From the NCBI GenBank assembly GCA_026874595.1, contig CM049309.1, positions 38,207,079-38,271,078 on the forward strand: 64,000 nucleotides of DNA, read 5' to 3'. The notes under the pieces were generated by a model, which did no database searches, was not told where the DNA came from, and was given only the letters and a program-made list of their open reading frames with translations. Within the stretch, counting starts at the first letter, position 1; each line of letters begins with the position of its first letter. This document shows positions 24,255 through 38,000 of the stretch, piece by piece. The stretch comes from Sipunculus nudus (lineage: Eukaryota; Annelida; Sipuncula; Golfingiida; Sipunculidae). Both the position numbers and the translations under genes were made by a program.

Positions 24255-27200
24255 TTATTGTAACATTCTAAAGAATAAATGTGCGAAGATTGTCAGAAAA
24301 ATCAAGGGAACCTTAATATTAGCATGCATACGCTGAGCACCCCGTGAGGTGGTGTTTCCCTCAGTTGGGGCGAGGTCCCAGGTTTCTCCTCTAATGAACA
24401 CAGGCGGTGCCTCTGAACTGTATGCGTAATTGATCAAATTCTTGTAACCATCCGCCTGAAAATCGCGGAACTCCAAAAAGTTCTTCTGAATAGTAGAAGC
24501 AAAAAAGGACAGCTTGACATCCAGTTTTATACTGAAGAAACACCCATGGTTCGGGAGTATCGGTTCCAAGGTGCCCTGCCCGAGGCGACCCATGGTGATA
24601 TTTAGACGATCATGGGTGTTTTCGTACCCGATTGTAACATTCCCAAACAAACGGTGGCCATATTGTCCGACGAAATTTTCAAATTGCCTGTGTTTACATT
24701 CGCGCTTGGGGAGTTGATACTGTTTGTACTTGGATGGACAAGACCAGCTGAAGTATCTTAAAGCTCTTTGAGAGATAAGGTTACAAACGGATGTATCGTC
24801 TACCCACACAGCAATATCCAGCACACGGTCCATAGGAAATGACGTCAGTGACACCATGGCATCGTAGAAGCCCCTGCTGATGGTGTTCACAGACAAATAT
24901 ATTCCTGTATTAACACCTGGCATTAGCAGCATCATACTACTGAACCCAGCTACATGTCCATCATGGCCAGTCATGGTATATCCTGTGAACACAAATTTAA
25001 ATCTTATCTATGGAGTAATTATAAATCATGCTCATTCATAAAAAAGTAATAATTCACATTACTCAGTACTCGGTGCGCTTTTAAGAAACACCCATAACAC
25101 GTTTGGGAACTACCTGTATATACCTTTACAAGCCCTGAACTAATCTAAGGTACAAATTTATTAGTAAATATTGATAATCCTTGCTTAATCCTTTTTATGA
25201 TGAAATGGCAACATACCTCTGTAATCTCCAATCTTAACACCAAGACCATATGATGTCCATCCTGTGCTAATAGGAGACTCTGGTTGTCTTAATAATCCTC
25301 TTGTTATGGCACTAACAGGTACCCATAAAGTGCACAAAATTGACGGATCCACCAGTCTGGGCTTAATATGTCTTCCCTGGGAGAGGAGAAACGTCATCCA
25401 ACGAGCCATGTCTCCGGGCGTCGTACAGATGGCACCAGCTGCTTCGTGCGGACTTATTCTGCAACATCAGTATTGTTTTTATCACTGAATATACTGGGGT
25501 TTATGAAGATCTGTTGACACATTGAAATATTATTTTATATTCTCTCAAAATAGTAATGGTTCATATTCGACAATACTCTAACCGCTCATTGTTTTCTCGA
25601 CAAGAACAAAAAATTTATCGAAGGTGCAGAATAAATACTTAAACATTTTCTATAACGTCTACATGCAGATCTAAATAAATATATATATATAAATAGGTTG
25701 ATACTCAAACATTTTTTTTAATTTACTTCTTTAACTAAAATATGGGCAGTCCACAAGCTAACATAGGGATCCGCAAAATCACAGAGGCATGGATAAAGTG
25801 AGGCATGGAATCTCTCCTGACGTGACAGCCCTCCATATTTCTGGAATCAGGGATGCCACAGTATCCCCCCGACACACGGATCTACGATACTAAAGATTAA
25901 TGTAGGTGTCGCCACCAGTCATGTAAACAAGATAATGCGTGGATTTGGTAGATTTCACCAAGAACAGACGCACAGATGAACCCCAAGAGAAATGAATGCA
26001 GATGGCACCACCATTGTTGAAAAGATTATAAAGAAATCCGAGGTCTATGGCTATGCAACAGTTCAGGCCGATACATCATACCTCAACTTAGATAAATGCA
26101 TGGATGTATTCTACGAACATATGATTGTAGGCGGCGCCGCCAGTCTCGTTTACGCAAAGCCCTCTGAGATGGATTAACATACAAAATTTTAAGCAGATAC
26201 ATAAAATAAAATTCCTTGAAGAATGAAAATCGATATACTCTACGTTAACAGAACGGTAGGTCGCGCAACCAGTCTGGTGTACGACCAAGCTATCCAAGAC
26301 GGATAAACTTGCAAAATTACAGACCAATACACTCATGAGATATGTACAATTTTCACCAAAAAAAGATTCATGGAGGACGCTACGTGAAACTGTAGGAAGC
26401 GCCATCGGGCTTGTGTAAACGATCGTGGTGTTCATGCTCTATGGACATGCGAATTTCAGGCCGATACGGCAGACCATTACTGAGAAATGGGTAAATGTTT
26501 AAGAAGAATAAAGAAAGGTAGATGACTCCAGCTGTCTGGTTCACTAGAAAACTATCAAGATGGATGGACATGGAAAAATTTCAGACCAATACATTGAACC
26601 ACTCCTTATTTATGAGTGAACTCTGTTGTAGCGGATACACCAAGTGTAGGAAACGTACGTTCCTTCCTCTTCGAAATTTGTAATCTGGCTACGAGTAGTC
26701 TAGCACAAAATCATCAAATCTTATATATGCTTACTCCGCCAATCCATTGTATATTTCTGTAACTTTATCGGTATTTGGTGCCTTGGCAAAAGACTTAGAG
26801 AAGTCAGGTGTCCAGTCCATTCCAACGTGAGTGAAGACTGTGTCATTCATATGTAGGGGGCGCCACAGGCGTTCTCTCATCAAATCTTCGTAGCTGGCAC
26901 CACCAAGTCTTTCAATGATACAAGCCACCAGGGTGAACATGTAGTTGTCGTAAATATAACCCTGTCTGAAGCTCTGAACTGGTTCCAGTAGATAGAATCG
27001 CCTAAAATAAAATTAACATTTAGAAATTTCTGCGCAAGCATGAGAAGCATTTTACATTGTCGTTACATCGCTGTACCCGGTTACAGGTGACAATACTCCC
27101 TTCTTACGGTGTTCATGTTTAGATGAAGGTAAAACTGATCCTTTTAAGAGAACATTTCCGGAACTTTAAATGAGAATGGGAGGGGTAAAAAATATTTTTA

Positions 27201-29115
27201 TATCTATACTGAGGGGATATATATGGACCCTTTATTAGATATTTTATTTTTGTAATCTAGAATCAAACTGAAACGCTTTAATGGTGATCCTTTTTGGTAA
27301 GAATCAAAGTTTCGAAATATCGGCTAGCATCTTTTGATACAAAATCTGAATACAAGGATTATAGAGTAACATAAATTGTACGCTCCATAAGCAGCGGCTA
27401 AGCTACGCTCAACTATTCGCTACACTAACCGCTGCAATAAACCGCGGTTGCCGGTCAGGTTTGGCAACCAGACGATACTGTCCCTGTGGAATTCCCCCTG
27501 CGTAATATTTAACCAAACACATTGCAGGTATCACAAGCACAAACGGATGTTCTTCGAGGTACCGGTCACTTTACACTGCTGTGGAAAGCGCTTGGCAGCA
27601 CAGATTTTTTTCACCCCATTAGAATACACACGATGCAATCGTCAGCTTTCAACACAGTCTGTATACTGACTTGCATGAAGTCTGTTATACCCCACTGTCT
27701 GCATATTTCCTGTATTGCGTGCCGCACAGGCTTGCCCCGCATAGCTATGTTTTTTCACACGCGCGCTAAGCCATCAGATTTCTTCTACCAGTTCTGTAGA
27801 TTGTTTTTAAACGCAGAGCCAATCTGATTTTTTTCATTATCCAGCGCAAACTGACTGGGTGTTGCCAAACCTGAAGAATCCTGCTATTCCTTGCAGCGTG
27901 TGAGTGGAAGGTCACTGGGCTGGGAGGTCAGGCGCTGTGTTCAGAGCGTACATAAAATGCATGTGCAAACTTTTCTCATTGTTCCTAATATCCAGTCATC
28001 GACCCTCTTGTAACTTAATAGCATAATCATTTTTATCTGAACATTTGACCAGCAAGCGAGTGCAGCATGAGCAAGCAAGTTGGTGGGCCACTTCCTAATG
28101 CTAAATATGCAGCTGGGATGAGGCCGGGGTGCAATACTTAAGTTTTATAAAACATCATATTATGATCAATAGTGTCTCTTGTGATAAATCTTGTAATTTC
28201 CAGTGGTATAATTGCAAGTTTTAGCTTTGATGGCAAACGAAACCTTAGTGCAGTCATTATCCCATCTAAAATCAAAGTCACTGACGTTTGTGGGATCTTC
28301 TTCAAGGGTAGAGTAAAAGCGCTCTGCAGATAATTAATAATTATCCGCGTATGACTTCATCGGCCTCATCATTCAGAAATGGTACTCCCCCCCCCCCCCC
28401 CCCCCCCCCCCCCCTTTGAATACGCCACCTGATATATGTCGTTTGATAAAACCTTACCATGTACTTGGCAGATAAGTTATATTAATTATCGAACATAAAT
28501 ATTAGGTTTTCAGCAATCAACGCAGAAACTAAGATATGATTCATACTAACCCGCAGTATTCCTGCCGGGACTTCAGTGGATGAAGTCCGAAAAATAAAGG
28601 TGTATCATATTTTGCGAATCCCATTCTGTGTGCCATCAGGTCTTTAATGGTAGTCATGTTGGTCCGGATCCAATCTGACAACTTGAATTCCGGGCCAAGA
28701 ATATCCCTCACTGGGGTATCCCATGTCACGTTTTGTATTTCATTGGCACTAGATACACAGTAGGTAAAAAGGGGGTTTTCTATTAATCAAACATCAGTTA
28801 ACAAATATCGCAAACATATATCATATCCATTACATTAACATTAAGTGAAACTGTGGAAACAATTTTTTTATTGAACTCAGATCATGTATGGATCATGTAT
28901 GTACATATAAAAAATGTAAGATATAAAGTATGATGGCACTGTTTTATATTACCCTGATCTTTTCCTTCTTTTTCGTCCAAATAAGCCTTCTTAAATTAAG
29001 TTTAAAATTCCCTATTTTTAAACGTTATTTTTTAGTCCGTATCTGTATCATATGTTTGCCCTGGGGATAATATGTGCATTATATAGGGGTATAAAATGTT
29101 TCTACAATGGATGTA

Positions 29116-29175
<60 letters not shown>

Positions 29176-29528
29176 ATTATTATTAAAATAACCTATCTTA
29201 GATCCGACAATAAATTCGCCAGGAGCACGGCGGTGAAGGTTTTTGTGATAGAACCGATACAGAATTTGGTGGTGTCTGTCACACGAGACAAAGGATCATC
29301 CGGTTCATAACTGTTATCTCTGGTTCCATAACCCGCAGCTAAAACAGTCTGACCGTTCTTTACCAGGGAGATGGATAATCCCTGAATAGAAGTACAGGAT
29401 AAAGTTCTGTTAATCAGAGCTTCCACATCCTCCACGAGTCCAGCTTGTGTGTCTTGACAGGAAACTGACCATGTTAACCACAATATAGTGGCTATTGTAC
29501 CCAGAAGGTCTACACGTAGGCTTCTCAT
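24255..29528 (-). CDS. Serine beta-lactamase-like protein (gene B), five exons, possibly non-functional
   Basis: Exons in transcript order are 29197-29528, 28551-28748, 26735-27001, 25217-25458 and 24255-24982, giving 588 residues if all are joined. The first four exons have exactly the lengths of gene A (332, 198, 267, 242 nt) with the same phases, so the two are a duplication. The signal peptide, SITK, YDN (YxN) and GHDGH (HxG) motifs are all kept, and no internal stop or frameshift is seen. The C-terminus is longer than in A: after the VGQYGHRLFGNV domain comes GNTTSRGAQ and a hydrophobic end (VPLIFLTIFAHLFF), which looks like a GPI-anchor signal or membrane anchor. The first intron's donor reads AT rather than GT, leading straight into an in-frame TAG. 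It may be a recent pseudogene, a polymorphic null allele, or use a rare splice site. Confidence 0.75.
25770..26640 (-). repeat. Array of GGTGGCGCC sub-repeats in gene B intron 3
   Basis: Units of roughly 110-150 bp, each with 'gtaggtggcgccaccagtct', 'gatggat.aacatgcaaaatttcaggccgatacat' and 'atgaacgg.cggacag' words, run in inverted orientation relative to 12700-14040. They are degenerate relatives of the core of the nested element at 12479-14101. No end sequences are visible. Confidence 0.6.
28384..28414. repeat. Poly(C) tract
   Basis: A run of about 31 C residues within gene B intron 2. Similar C or G runs recur at 18678, 31575, 39121, 39371, 45031, 50558, 54454 and 61777. Confidence 0.9.
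29127..29170. repeat. (TA)n microsatellite next to the gene B exon 1 donor
   Basis: A TA run followed by TTA repeats, starting about 20 bp downstream of the damaged donor in gene B intron 1. Confidence 0.95.
29195..29196 (-). other. Non-canonical (AT) donor position at gene B exon 1
   Basis: At the position equivalent to gene A's CAAAG|GTAGGT, gene B reads CTAAG|ATAGGT on the minus strand. One G-to-A change removes the GT. The next GT downstream (29191-29192) would include an in-frame TAG. The acceptor of this intron is an ordinary AG at 28749-28750, and there is no U12-type ATATCC donor. Confidence 0.75.
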
Positions 29529-30019
29529 CTTATCAGCCAGTCTGTATCAAGACCAACTACAAGATGGACCAGGTGCAGCGTTCCCTCAGGATTTTTCCCC
29601 CACTCGCAGTAGGTGCCTTTTTCTTATTTTGACAGCCTTGTGACCTACCAGAGGCCGAGATCCAGGTTACCTGATTTGTTGTTCGCCAGCCAGCTAGCTC
29701 TTGATCGTTTTTGCATACACACAAATAAAAACACATGTATATGCTTTCTACATACCATTTTATCTGTACGTTAAACGAAGAACAAAAAGTAACAGTACAT
29801 CCTTCATGACTTTATCTATAGGTGGCGCGTTTGTAAAACCATTGTTTCACTGTCACTTCAAATTATATTCTTGGCTTGTAATGCCCACATGGGCAGCAAT
29901 TATAAAAATCATCAGGGCTTCATATATTTGAATAAACACGCGGGAAAATGGTATTATTTTCTCACAAAATAACTAATTAACTCAATATAACCAGCTTATA
30001 TGTTATAATTATGGTCCAG

Positions 30020-33000
30020 TTAATCATTCATGACATTGATATGTTGAGAAAACAGCTTCCTGCGCCTTGGAGCTGCGTGTACTACGGTCTGTTTCGAAGC
30101 GGCTTGAAGCTGCTGTTGGAGCTCCGCTATAACATGTTTTTGCTGAGACAGCTCTTTTTCGTATTCTGTCTTCACGTGCTGCAGTTTCTGGGTAACAGTA
30201 ATAAATCCTTAAGTTAGAACAGAAAATATTAATATCACTAAAACATTCAAACAGCACCTCCCTACCATGCATGTCTTGTTTGAATTTTGTCTGCGTTTGA
30301 ATGCGTTACATATATGTGCGTGATATATAATTTAGGACTAGTCATGTTGCACCAGAACAATGAATTATCTCCAAATTTGTTAACGTTTTACTACTAAACT
30401 ATGGGAGAATTAAGATATCTTCAATCAATTTTAACCTGTTTGTAAACACTGTAAAAATTAACCATACCTTTCTAAATATATCCTGGCTGGCTGTGGCTGT
30501 CTGGCCTGACTGATGCGCTTTTGCAACTTGTTTCTGGATCTTCATCAACTTGCTATCGTACTTTTAATTATAGACCATAAGTACAATAATACTAAAGTAT
30601 ATAAAAAGTATTTAAAATGAAGCCATTATTTTAAAAAGTCAAAATATATCATGAATATTTGTTATCAACTGAGAATGCATCAGGTGTGATTAATTTTTCT
30701 ACTCAATCATTTTTAACCTCATGACACCCATAAAATGCACGACTGATGTGCATCTAATAATAGATGGGTAAAAAATTTCGAATACATACGTTGGTGTTCC
30801 CACGTGATCCAAGTTGGGACCAGTTCATTTCATCTGATATATTTTGTTAATATAATGTCAATTATGTGCACAGTTCTTCTAATAGTGTGAGTACAGAATG
30901 TCCAAATACATCATCTTCTACCCAAAGCTCTGACAGCTACACTCCAAAAGACCTTAATTGCTTTGTTGGGTCACTACGCTTGCTATTTCATGATTTAAGA
31001 ACAAGCCTTTGCGTGATGGGGGCCGAAATCATAACACCCAGGCCAATTTAAAAGTAAAAATAAAATAAAACATTACACAGTACGCTGACAAGAGTCAAAC
31101 TTTTCACATGCCACGTACACATAACTCTAATTGATATGATTCATGAACTTCTCAATTTCGTTCTAGCATGACGTGAGCGTTAATCTAAAAATAGCAACAT
31201 ATGTGTTTTCACTGAAGCGTAAAGGTTGCGTTCGTTTGCACATTAATCGGTTCAGTTGCCTTGTTTACAGTTCATGAAATAGCAGCCAGGCTGCTTCTAT
31301 AACGCAAGCAATGGCGGACCTCCGTTGAGCTGTAACATCTCTCATTTTATATATTTCTTTTCACAGTCATTCGTGATTAATTTTCATTTTTATGTATCTT
31401 CTTTTATTCCCTAGCGATTAAATTATTAATTTATCCACAGTTTATAACATTCTTATTCATAATTTGAAAATATTGATTTAACAGCCCTGTGATTAGGATA
31501 GCATCCAAATATTTCTATATACTGAGGGAGGGAGTCTTTCCGTTATTACACCCTGCTCGGTCAAAACACCTAGGCCCCCCCCCCCCCCAAAAAAAAAAAA
31601 AAAAAAGTTGACCGTGAAAAATCTCACTGCTCCTCGGCTAATCCTCGATCTTACGATCTGTACTCTGTCCGGTGCTCTGCCTAGACACAGAAGCCGGTAA
31701 AATGCAAAATTTAACATGCGATTTGAACATAATAATTACATTTAAATGATATTTTCCAAGTTATAAACGTAGATGCGCATTTTCACCATATAGATATCGA
31801 CATGTTTCCAGTTAATAAACTTTCCAGTTAATGTCTACATTTTGAAGAAATATAAATATAGTCGGCCACATGTGAACACCAAACCTCTTTAGATTGTCAA
31901 TGTTTTGCAAAGACGTTTGAAAACAGTATTTGATAAAGAGAAATCCTCATATTTTTTGTCAAACGTGCCTCAAAATTTCCTCTTTCCTTTGCAAATTAAA
32001 CATTTTTTTTTAATATTAAATCGGAACACCCCCTCCCATATCCTCCCCCTTGTACCTGTAATTAACTTTTCAAATGAACATATATTTAGACTTTATTCAT
32101 ATATATGTTAAATAAATAAAAAAAAATTTTATTTTCATAGGCTTAAAATATATAACATATATGGTAATATAAAACACACAATAAAAATGATATTGCTTGT
32201 AACTTTTTTAGTATAATTTACAATGAAACAATAACAATAAAACCTTACGGTGCTAAATTATCCATTACCTAGATACTGATACATATGTATGTTTACACTA
32301 CTCGAAGGAGGTATAGCTTTGTTTTACTAGAATGAGGTTGTTTTTGCAATGCAAAAAATACGGACTACTTCAAGTCATAGCATTCACAATAATTTCTATT
32401 CCGGCTGATTTGACCTTGAATATGAAGGTCTAGGTCACCAATTCACACGTCCAAAATTATGGCAGAAACATTTCACGAATGGAAATTAATGAAAATATAC
32501 TGAGAGGTTAAAAAGTTAGAGCCCTCATAAATAGTTTCTATTCCGGCTGATTTGCCTGAAGATCAAGGTCTAGGTCACCAGAACCTAGTTGAAACAATAA
32601 GTGTTTCAAATTTGAAGGGGAAATATGCGATACTTCAAAAGTTATGGGGTTCATAAGAAATAATATTTTGGCCTATTTGACCTTGAGGATGAAGGTCAAG
32701 GAAACCGGTTTTCGAACACGTCCGAGATATTGGTAGAAATAATTTCAGTTTCAATTTCATGAAAAACTGTTGAGTCGTTCAAAAGTTATCGCGTTCAAAG
32801 GAACTGACACAGACGACGACGGGGAAGACGTTTACAGACAAAGCACTATATATGGTGTCCCAAGTGGACGGGGAGACATAAATAAAGAAGAAAATTACAA
32901 TACCTCTAGGCGTAACTTGTCGATCTCTGCCCTTTTCTCGTTTTCTGTGTTGGCCATTTTCGCTTTTAAACTGGTAATTTCTAACTCTTTCTCTTTTATT

Positions 33001-36000
33001 TTATTCTCCATGGCAGTCAATTCCTTTTTCGCTGAATCACAAAGATAAAAAAAAGTTGCAGTTTAAGAGGTGCAATATATGAAGCAGTATATGTCACATA
33101 TTGGATGGACGATAAAACAGTAGGGGTCCCTATCCATAACCGCAAAGAACTGTCGAAAACATCAGGAAGGAAGGAAAAACAAACAATGAAAAAGGGCTGT
33201 GTGTTATGATGGTGTAAATTATTTGGGTGATTTTACATATGGTCCTGATTAAACTGCTCATGATAATTTGTTATCAATGCGTCGATCATGGTTAATATTA
33301 TATACAAATATACCGGTACCGCTTTTTTATGTCGAGGACCGTGTGGGAGACTTTCAAGCTTCCCAATAAAGTCTTTCGAAGCATGCCAATAGAATCAATT
33401 GAAATACGCCAATTTATAGAACTTATAACATTTCAGCTGAGTATCCTGACAAGATAAGCCTATTTTTCTAGTCCTGCAATTTGTCACATATTCTTGTATA
33501 CGTAAACCATAATCGCTTTAAACCATGCAAGCCATTGAAAAAGCGGCCTTGTTGTCATGTTCTTGTACAGAGACGGACTGGGGAGAATCATGGCCCTGGA
33601 AATGAGTTGAGTAAAAGTGGCTCAAAATTAATACAATCGTCCCAGAAGTGTCAAGATCTCTTATGCCTAAACTTTAAAAGGCCAAGTCCTACCATGTGCT
33701 TGTATAACTTGAACTATACGTTACCTTTCTTTGTCAAAGACTCTGCTTGAAGTGCTAATTCCGCTTTGTGCATAACTTGTAAATCTTCCATGTTAGTATT
33801 GTATTCGGCGGCTTGTTGTTTCATATCCTGTCATGTGACCAAACAATACTTAGGTCAAAACCAAATGAGTTCCATATTAGAATTATTGTGAAAAGCAACA
33901 TAAATATGTCAACCTGGCATATGGTAGTTATACCAGGAACATAAAATAAACGCGAAGGACTATATCCAACAATACACGTGTAAAATATTTAGATAAAGAT
34001 ATTCATTCACTGTTCAATGGTTTGATTATTTTGTGTAGAAAACATGTTTGGTTCCATTTCCACTGACTGACTGAAATTTGACCAAACTCTTTGCATATTT
34101 CGGTCTTTCTTGAGAGCCAAGGCCGGTATTTGGAGTCTGTAACTTTGATGACCGAATAGCTATTAAATGACGTATGGCTTATTTTTTGTTTATATGACCG
34201 CTTCTAAAAATTCTAATGTAAAGCTTTGAAAGGTTTACTTTAATCCTGTCCCTATATATTCTGTCTCCTTGGAATTCTACGTCTTGTAAACTGAATGCTT
34301 ACTGTGATGATTCTTGAACGAAATATCATACTGATCAAGTTGCTCTTATACAATTATACAATCATTATATCTTGTTTGAAATCTTAACTTTTCATTCACG
34401 TTAAACGGTTTGTATTTATGCGCTTGATCAATGATCGTTAAAGCCGCCCATTCACTTAACTTTTGTAAAGTATTTACGTGATTTTTGGCTTGCTTTTTGT
34501 ATATATTATTGATCTAAGGGTAATTCCTGTTAAGAAAAGTTCTTATAACGCCTCTATGAAGGATGTATGAACAACCTGTTTGTAAACACAGCGATATTAA
34601 CAAATGGGGGAAAACATGTAACCTAAGGCGCTAAGTTGCATATATGTGGAGGTTGAAAGGTTACTTGTTGCAAAACGCAATTTGAAAAGCTCTGGCTTTT
34701 CTGACAGATGTTCTTGTTGAATGTGTTTTATTTTGGTGGTCCCCATAAATTATAAACATGTTGATATAAACAAAACGAACAGCCTGTGTGCGGTGATATC
34801 CGCTATTTTTTTTTTTTTTTTTTTTGCCCATTTTTATAAAAGCTCCAATCAACAATCTGTAGCTTATAAACATCAGATATCAGAATGACCCCTTTAAAGT
34901 GAAAATGGGCGATCATGAAAAAGGGGCCGTACAGACATTACGCATATTTACTTATTGTTATCATTTATTATAATTATTATAATTATAATAATTATAATAA
35001 TTATAATTATTATAATTATTAAATAGAAAAAAATATTAGGGCCAGACGCTGAAAGTTGCATAAAAATCATTTAAATATAGACATGAATCAAAATGTTACA
35101 TTGGATATTTTTATAACTGCTGCCGCAGTGATGTCCAACAGGTAATACCTTATTTTTTTCTTCAAGCCTTGCTTTAACGTCTTCAATGTCCCTCGTCAAG
35201 TTTCTAGTCTCATCTGAAATGTGATGTAAAGGTAAGATTCCTTATGTACTAAATGCAGAATGCGGCAGGCGTAATGCGGATAAAATCGGTATTGATTAAA
35301 TAAATAAGGCGAGATTCCTTATATGCGCGGATCCGGCATGCGGAATGCGTATCCGGCCAAACGAATCGCTACATGTAGCGATTTTTTCCGGTTCCGCATT
35401 GTATCCAGGAGCAACACATGTATCCAGGAGCAACATGCATGCTGCCGTGCCGGTACATATGACATTTCTCAAACCCCATTCCGCATTCCGTACATAAGAA
35501 ATCTTAGCTTAAAGGTTCTTCATGCAAAAGAAGGAATCTTACAATTATTATACAGTGTAATAAACCTCTGTTTGGTTTCACATTTTACTGTAATGATCAC
35601 CATGATATCTTATTACAACTCGTCCTCCTAATTCTTTAAAACAATTGATCAAATTTATCACCAACAGTAATTGCAGGCATACTTTCCATGTACGAAGTAT
35701 CGTGTGTCGACTCACCTAGATGCACTTACCTTCCATATGACATCTCTGAGAGAGCATCCTTTGAAAGCTTTTAACTTCAGCTCTAAGGGTGGTGATTTCT
35801 GAAATATTATTCAAAACTTTCTCATTTCCACAATGTAACAGGTTAGTTTGTACATATCAAACAATTCATTTGCATTCTATCAAAGTCAATAAGGCATATT
35901 CATTCATTCCAGAAAACCATAATGTTTTAATTAATTTTAAATTACGAATTTCAACCCGTTAGGAATCAAATGTGGCGGCTAGGCAGCAATTCTTTAGCAC

Positions 36001-38000
36001 CGTCGGGCAAAAGGTCGTTTTGACTCAAACCGAACCTATTTCTGCTAGGGAATATGGGATTGCCGAGACTACTTGTCTCTGTGGTCAAATGTCACAATAA
36101 ATATTTGTCACAATTCAGGCTTATGTTCACACTGACAATACGAATGCTTTCAGGATTTAACTTATTTCATTAAGTCAGAATCATAAAACATAAACCTGCA
36201 CGTAGTTTCCCTTGAAACAAAAGTAATTAAGCGTGTTTAAACGGTTTATATCTAGGCACATTTATACCTACACCTGACAAGGTTAGACATTGATCGTTTG
36301 TCTTACCTGTCAAGTCGGGCAGCTAGTTGATAAAAGTCACCTGTCCAAATTTGTCCCTAACCTGCCCGAACTTTTTCATTGGGGCATTAATTCTTTAACA
36401 TTTGTTAATTTCATAGCTTGTTCCCAAATATGTATAAATACCGTATTCAACCAAGGAAAACTGGTAGATATTTAGAGAGATTTATCTGCAGAGTTCATAA
36501 ATTAAGAGTAATTTCCGTTTGACCGATTGGGCCAAAATTTTGCATGTATATAGATCTCTCATAGCTCTTCATAATAACCAGTCTTGCGATATTAGCATGG
36601 ATGTCTGCAGCATAAACGTAAATGTAGGTGGTGCCACCCACCTGCCATTTAAATGAAAAAAACTATCCCAGATATATAAACGTGCAAAATTTCAGGTGAA
36701 TAAAAGCACCCACTGGAGAAATATGAGTAATTTTAACCAAAAGCGGACAAACAGATAGACGCCATGCAAAAATGGCTATAGATGGCGCCACCTGTGTTAC
36801 GTTGTCAAAATTTAAGGGAAATAATTGAGCAATATTATTCCTATTCTTTCACACGATTATTTTAGTTTTCCTTTATACAAAAGTTTCCCAGGAAAACCAT
36901 CCCGGAACACAGCCTTATTCTCTTTGCATACGGCTGTTTAACACCTTGTTATAGCCCTGCATGTTGGTAAACACATTCTGTTTACCAGAACAAGGCCGCG
37001 TGATCGGAGGTCTGATTAAGAGGGGCAACAAGCAGTGTTGTGGGAACATGTTATACATTTTTTGGGCCAAGTCAGTCAGGACGTCTCCTGATTGGCACGT
37101 GTTATAGCTCCGCGCAGCACACGGCCCGACGAACTGTGTTTATGTTGACACCTGCGACTGCGCCCGGTTCACTGTTTTTAACCCTCGTTTACAGGATTGA
37201 GCACACGATTTCAGGGCAATATCTTTTCTGATACAGATTAATTTAAAGGGAAGATGCTATCTTTCGTGTTAACTCAACATGCTCAATAGGTGATTGGGCC
37301 CCTTTAATAAACATTTATCAACACAAAATAAGATGCAGAATACTAAGTCCCTGTTTTAAGAGCACTGAGAACCCATTAAAGAGTATGTGAATGAATATAT
37401 AGTTTTGGTACACCGTTTGATATGAATCCTTATTAAGACTGGTTTATTCGATGGTCCACATGCTGGGATTTACCTACACACCTTCACTGTTTTTGGTAAC
37501 TTCCGCCTGCCCAAATGATAGCTTCACATGCAGAGCTTCAATCTGTTCCTTTTGAAGTAAATTTTTCTTCTCAAGTTCGAGAACATACTGGAAATGAAAG
37601 GAATTTTTAATTTTCTGTTTTTCATTGTATCAGTACATCACTTCTTGAATATATCATTCAAAACTGAGCTGTCACGCATATTGATGCCATTAGAAGAAAT
37701 GATTTGGATATGCCTAAGAAAACCCCAAAGGCCCAAACACAAATATGTTTAGATTAATTAAAAATGAATATTGATACATAGATATACAGGTGTTCATGTT
37801 AAAATATATAGAGAAGGTTTTTTTTTGTTAAATATAATCAACCTTATGCAGCATAAATGGAACATTAGCTGAAAAGTTTAACCCATTCATTACAACTAGT
37901 ATTACATTTTGCCAAAGAAGAAAGTCTTTGGGGAGTTGGTCCAAATCCAGTTGTTTGGCTCCATCATGACTGTTGTCCATACTACATTTGTTTGCAAACC
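30020..38000 (-). CDS. CCDC152: Coiled-coil protein, CCDC152 homologue, eight coding exons
   Basis: Exons in order are 37843-38000, 37482-37587, 35730-35798, 35149-35213, 33725-33827, 32904-33031, 30468-30560 and 30020-30187. All junctions are GT-AG and phase-compatible. From the ATG at 37978-37980 the protein has 289 residues (human CCDC152 about 254). It starts MDNSHDGAK..LDLDQLPKDF, which parallels the start of vertebrate CCDC152 as I recall it. The rest is almost all heptad-like coiled coil rich in E, K, L and Q. The most telling block is the last third, EIDKLRLEYDSKL followed by IFRKKLQHVKTEYEKEL, ending in a basic RRRKLF. Molecular function is not known; no enzyme motif is present. One doubt is that the first exon could end earlier, at a GTAATA donor after 37906, which would remove a non-coiled hydrophobic stretch (VILVVMNGLNF). 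Confidence 0.7.
31576..31608. repeat. C-run followed by A-run
   Basis: A homopolymer C tract passes directly into a homopolymer A tract. Confidence 0.9.
32330..32890 (-). mobile_element. Repeat with AAGGTCA-bearing units, reverse copy
   Basis: On the minus strand it starts near 'atatatagtgctttgtctg' and 'cgtcgtcgtctg' and ends near 'ctagtaaaac'. Internal units of about 130-140 bp each carry 'gtgaccttgatcttc..caaggtcaaat'-like words and 'gcccatataacttttgaa' type words. The same plan is seen in the forward copy at 52188-52795. It lies in an intron of the CCDC152-like gene. Confidence 0.55.
34965..35022. repeat. AT-only palindromic tract (ATTATA/TAATTA)n
   Basis: About 58 bp composed only of A and T with repeated TTATAATTA units, able to fold on itself. 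Confidence 0.85.
36520..36810 (-). repeat. Degenerate fragment of the GGTGGCGCCACC sub-repeat
   Basis: It has 'gaccgattgggccaaaattttgcatgtatatagatctc', 'gtaggtggtgccaccc' and 'gatggcgccacctg', matching words inside 12700-14040 and 25770-26640. No ends are visible. Confidence 0.6.

Noticed and set aside
28749-29196. U12-type AT-AC intron to explain the AT donor of gene B
   Set aside because: The donor lacks ATATCC and the acceptor is AG, so a minor-spliceosome AT-AC intron is not supported.
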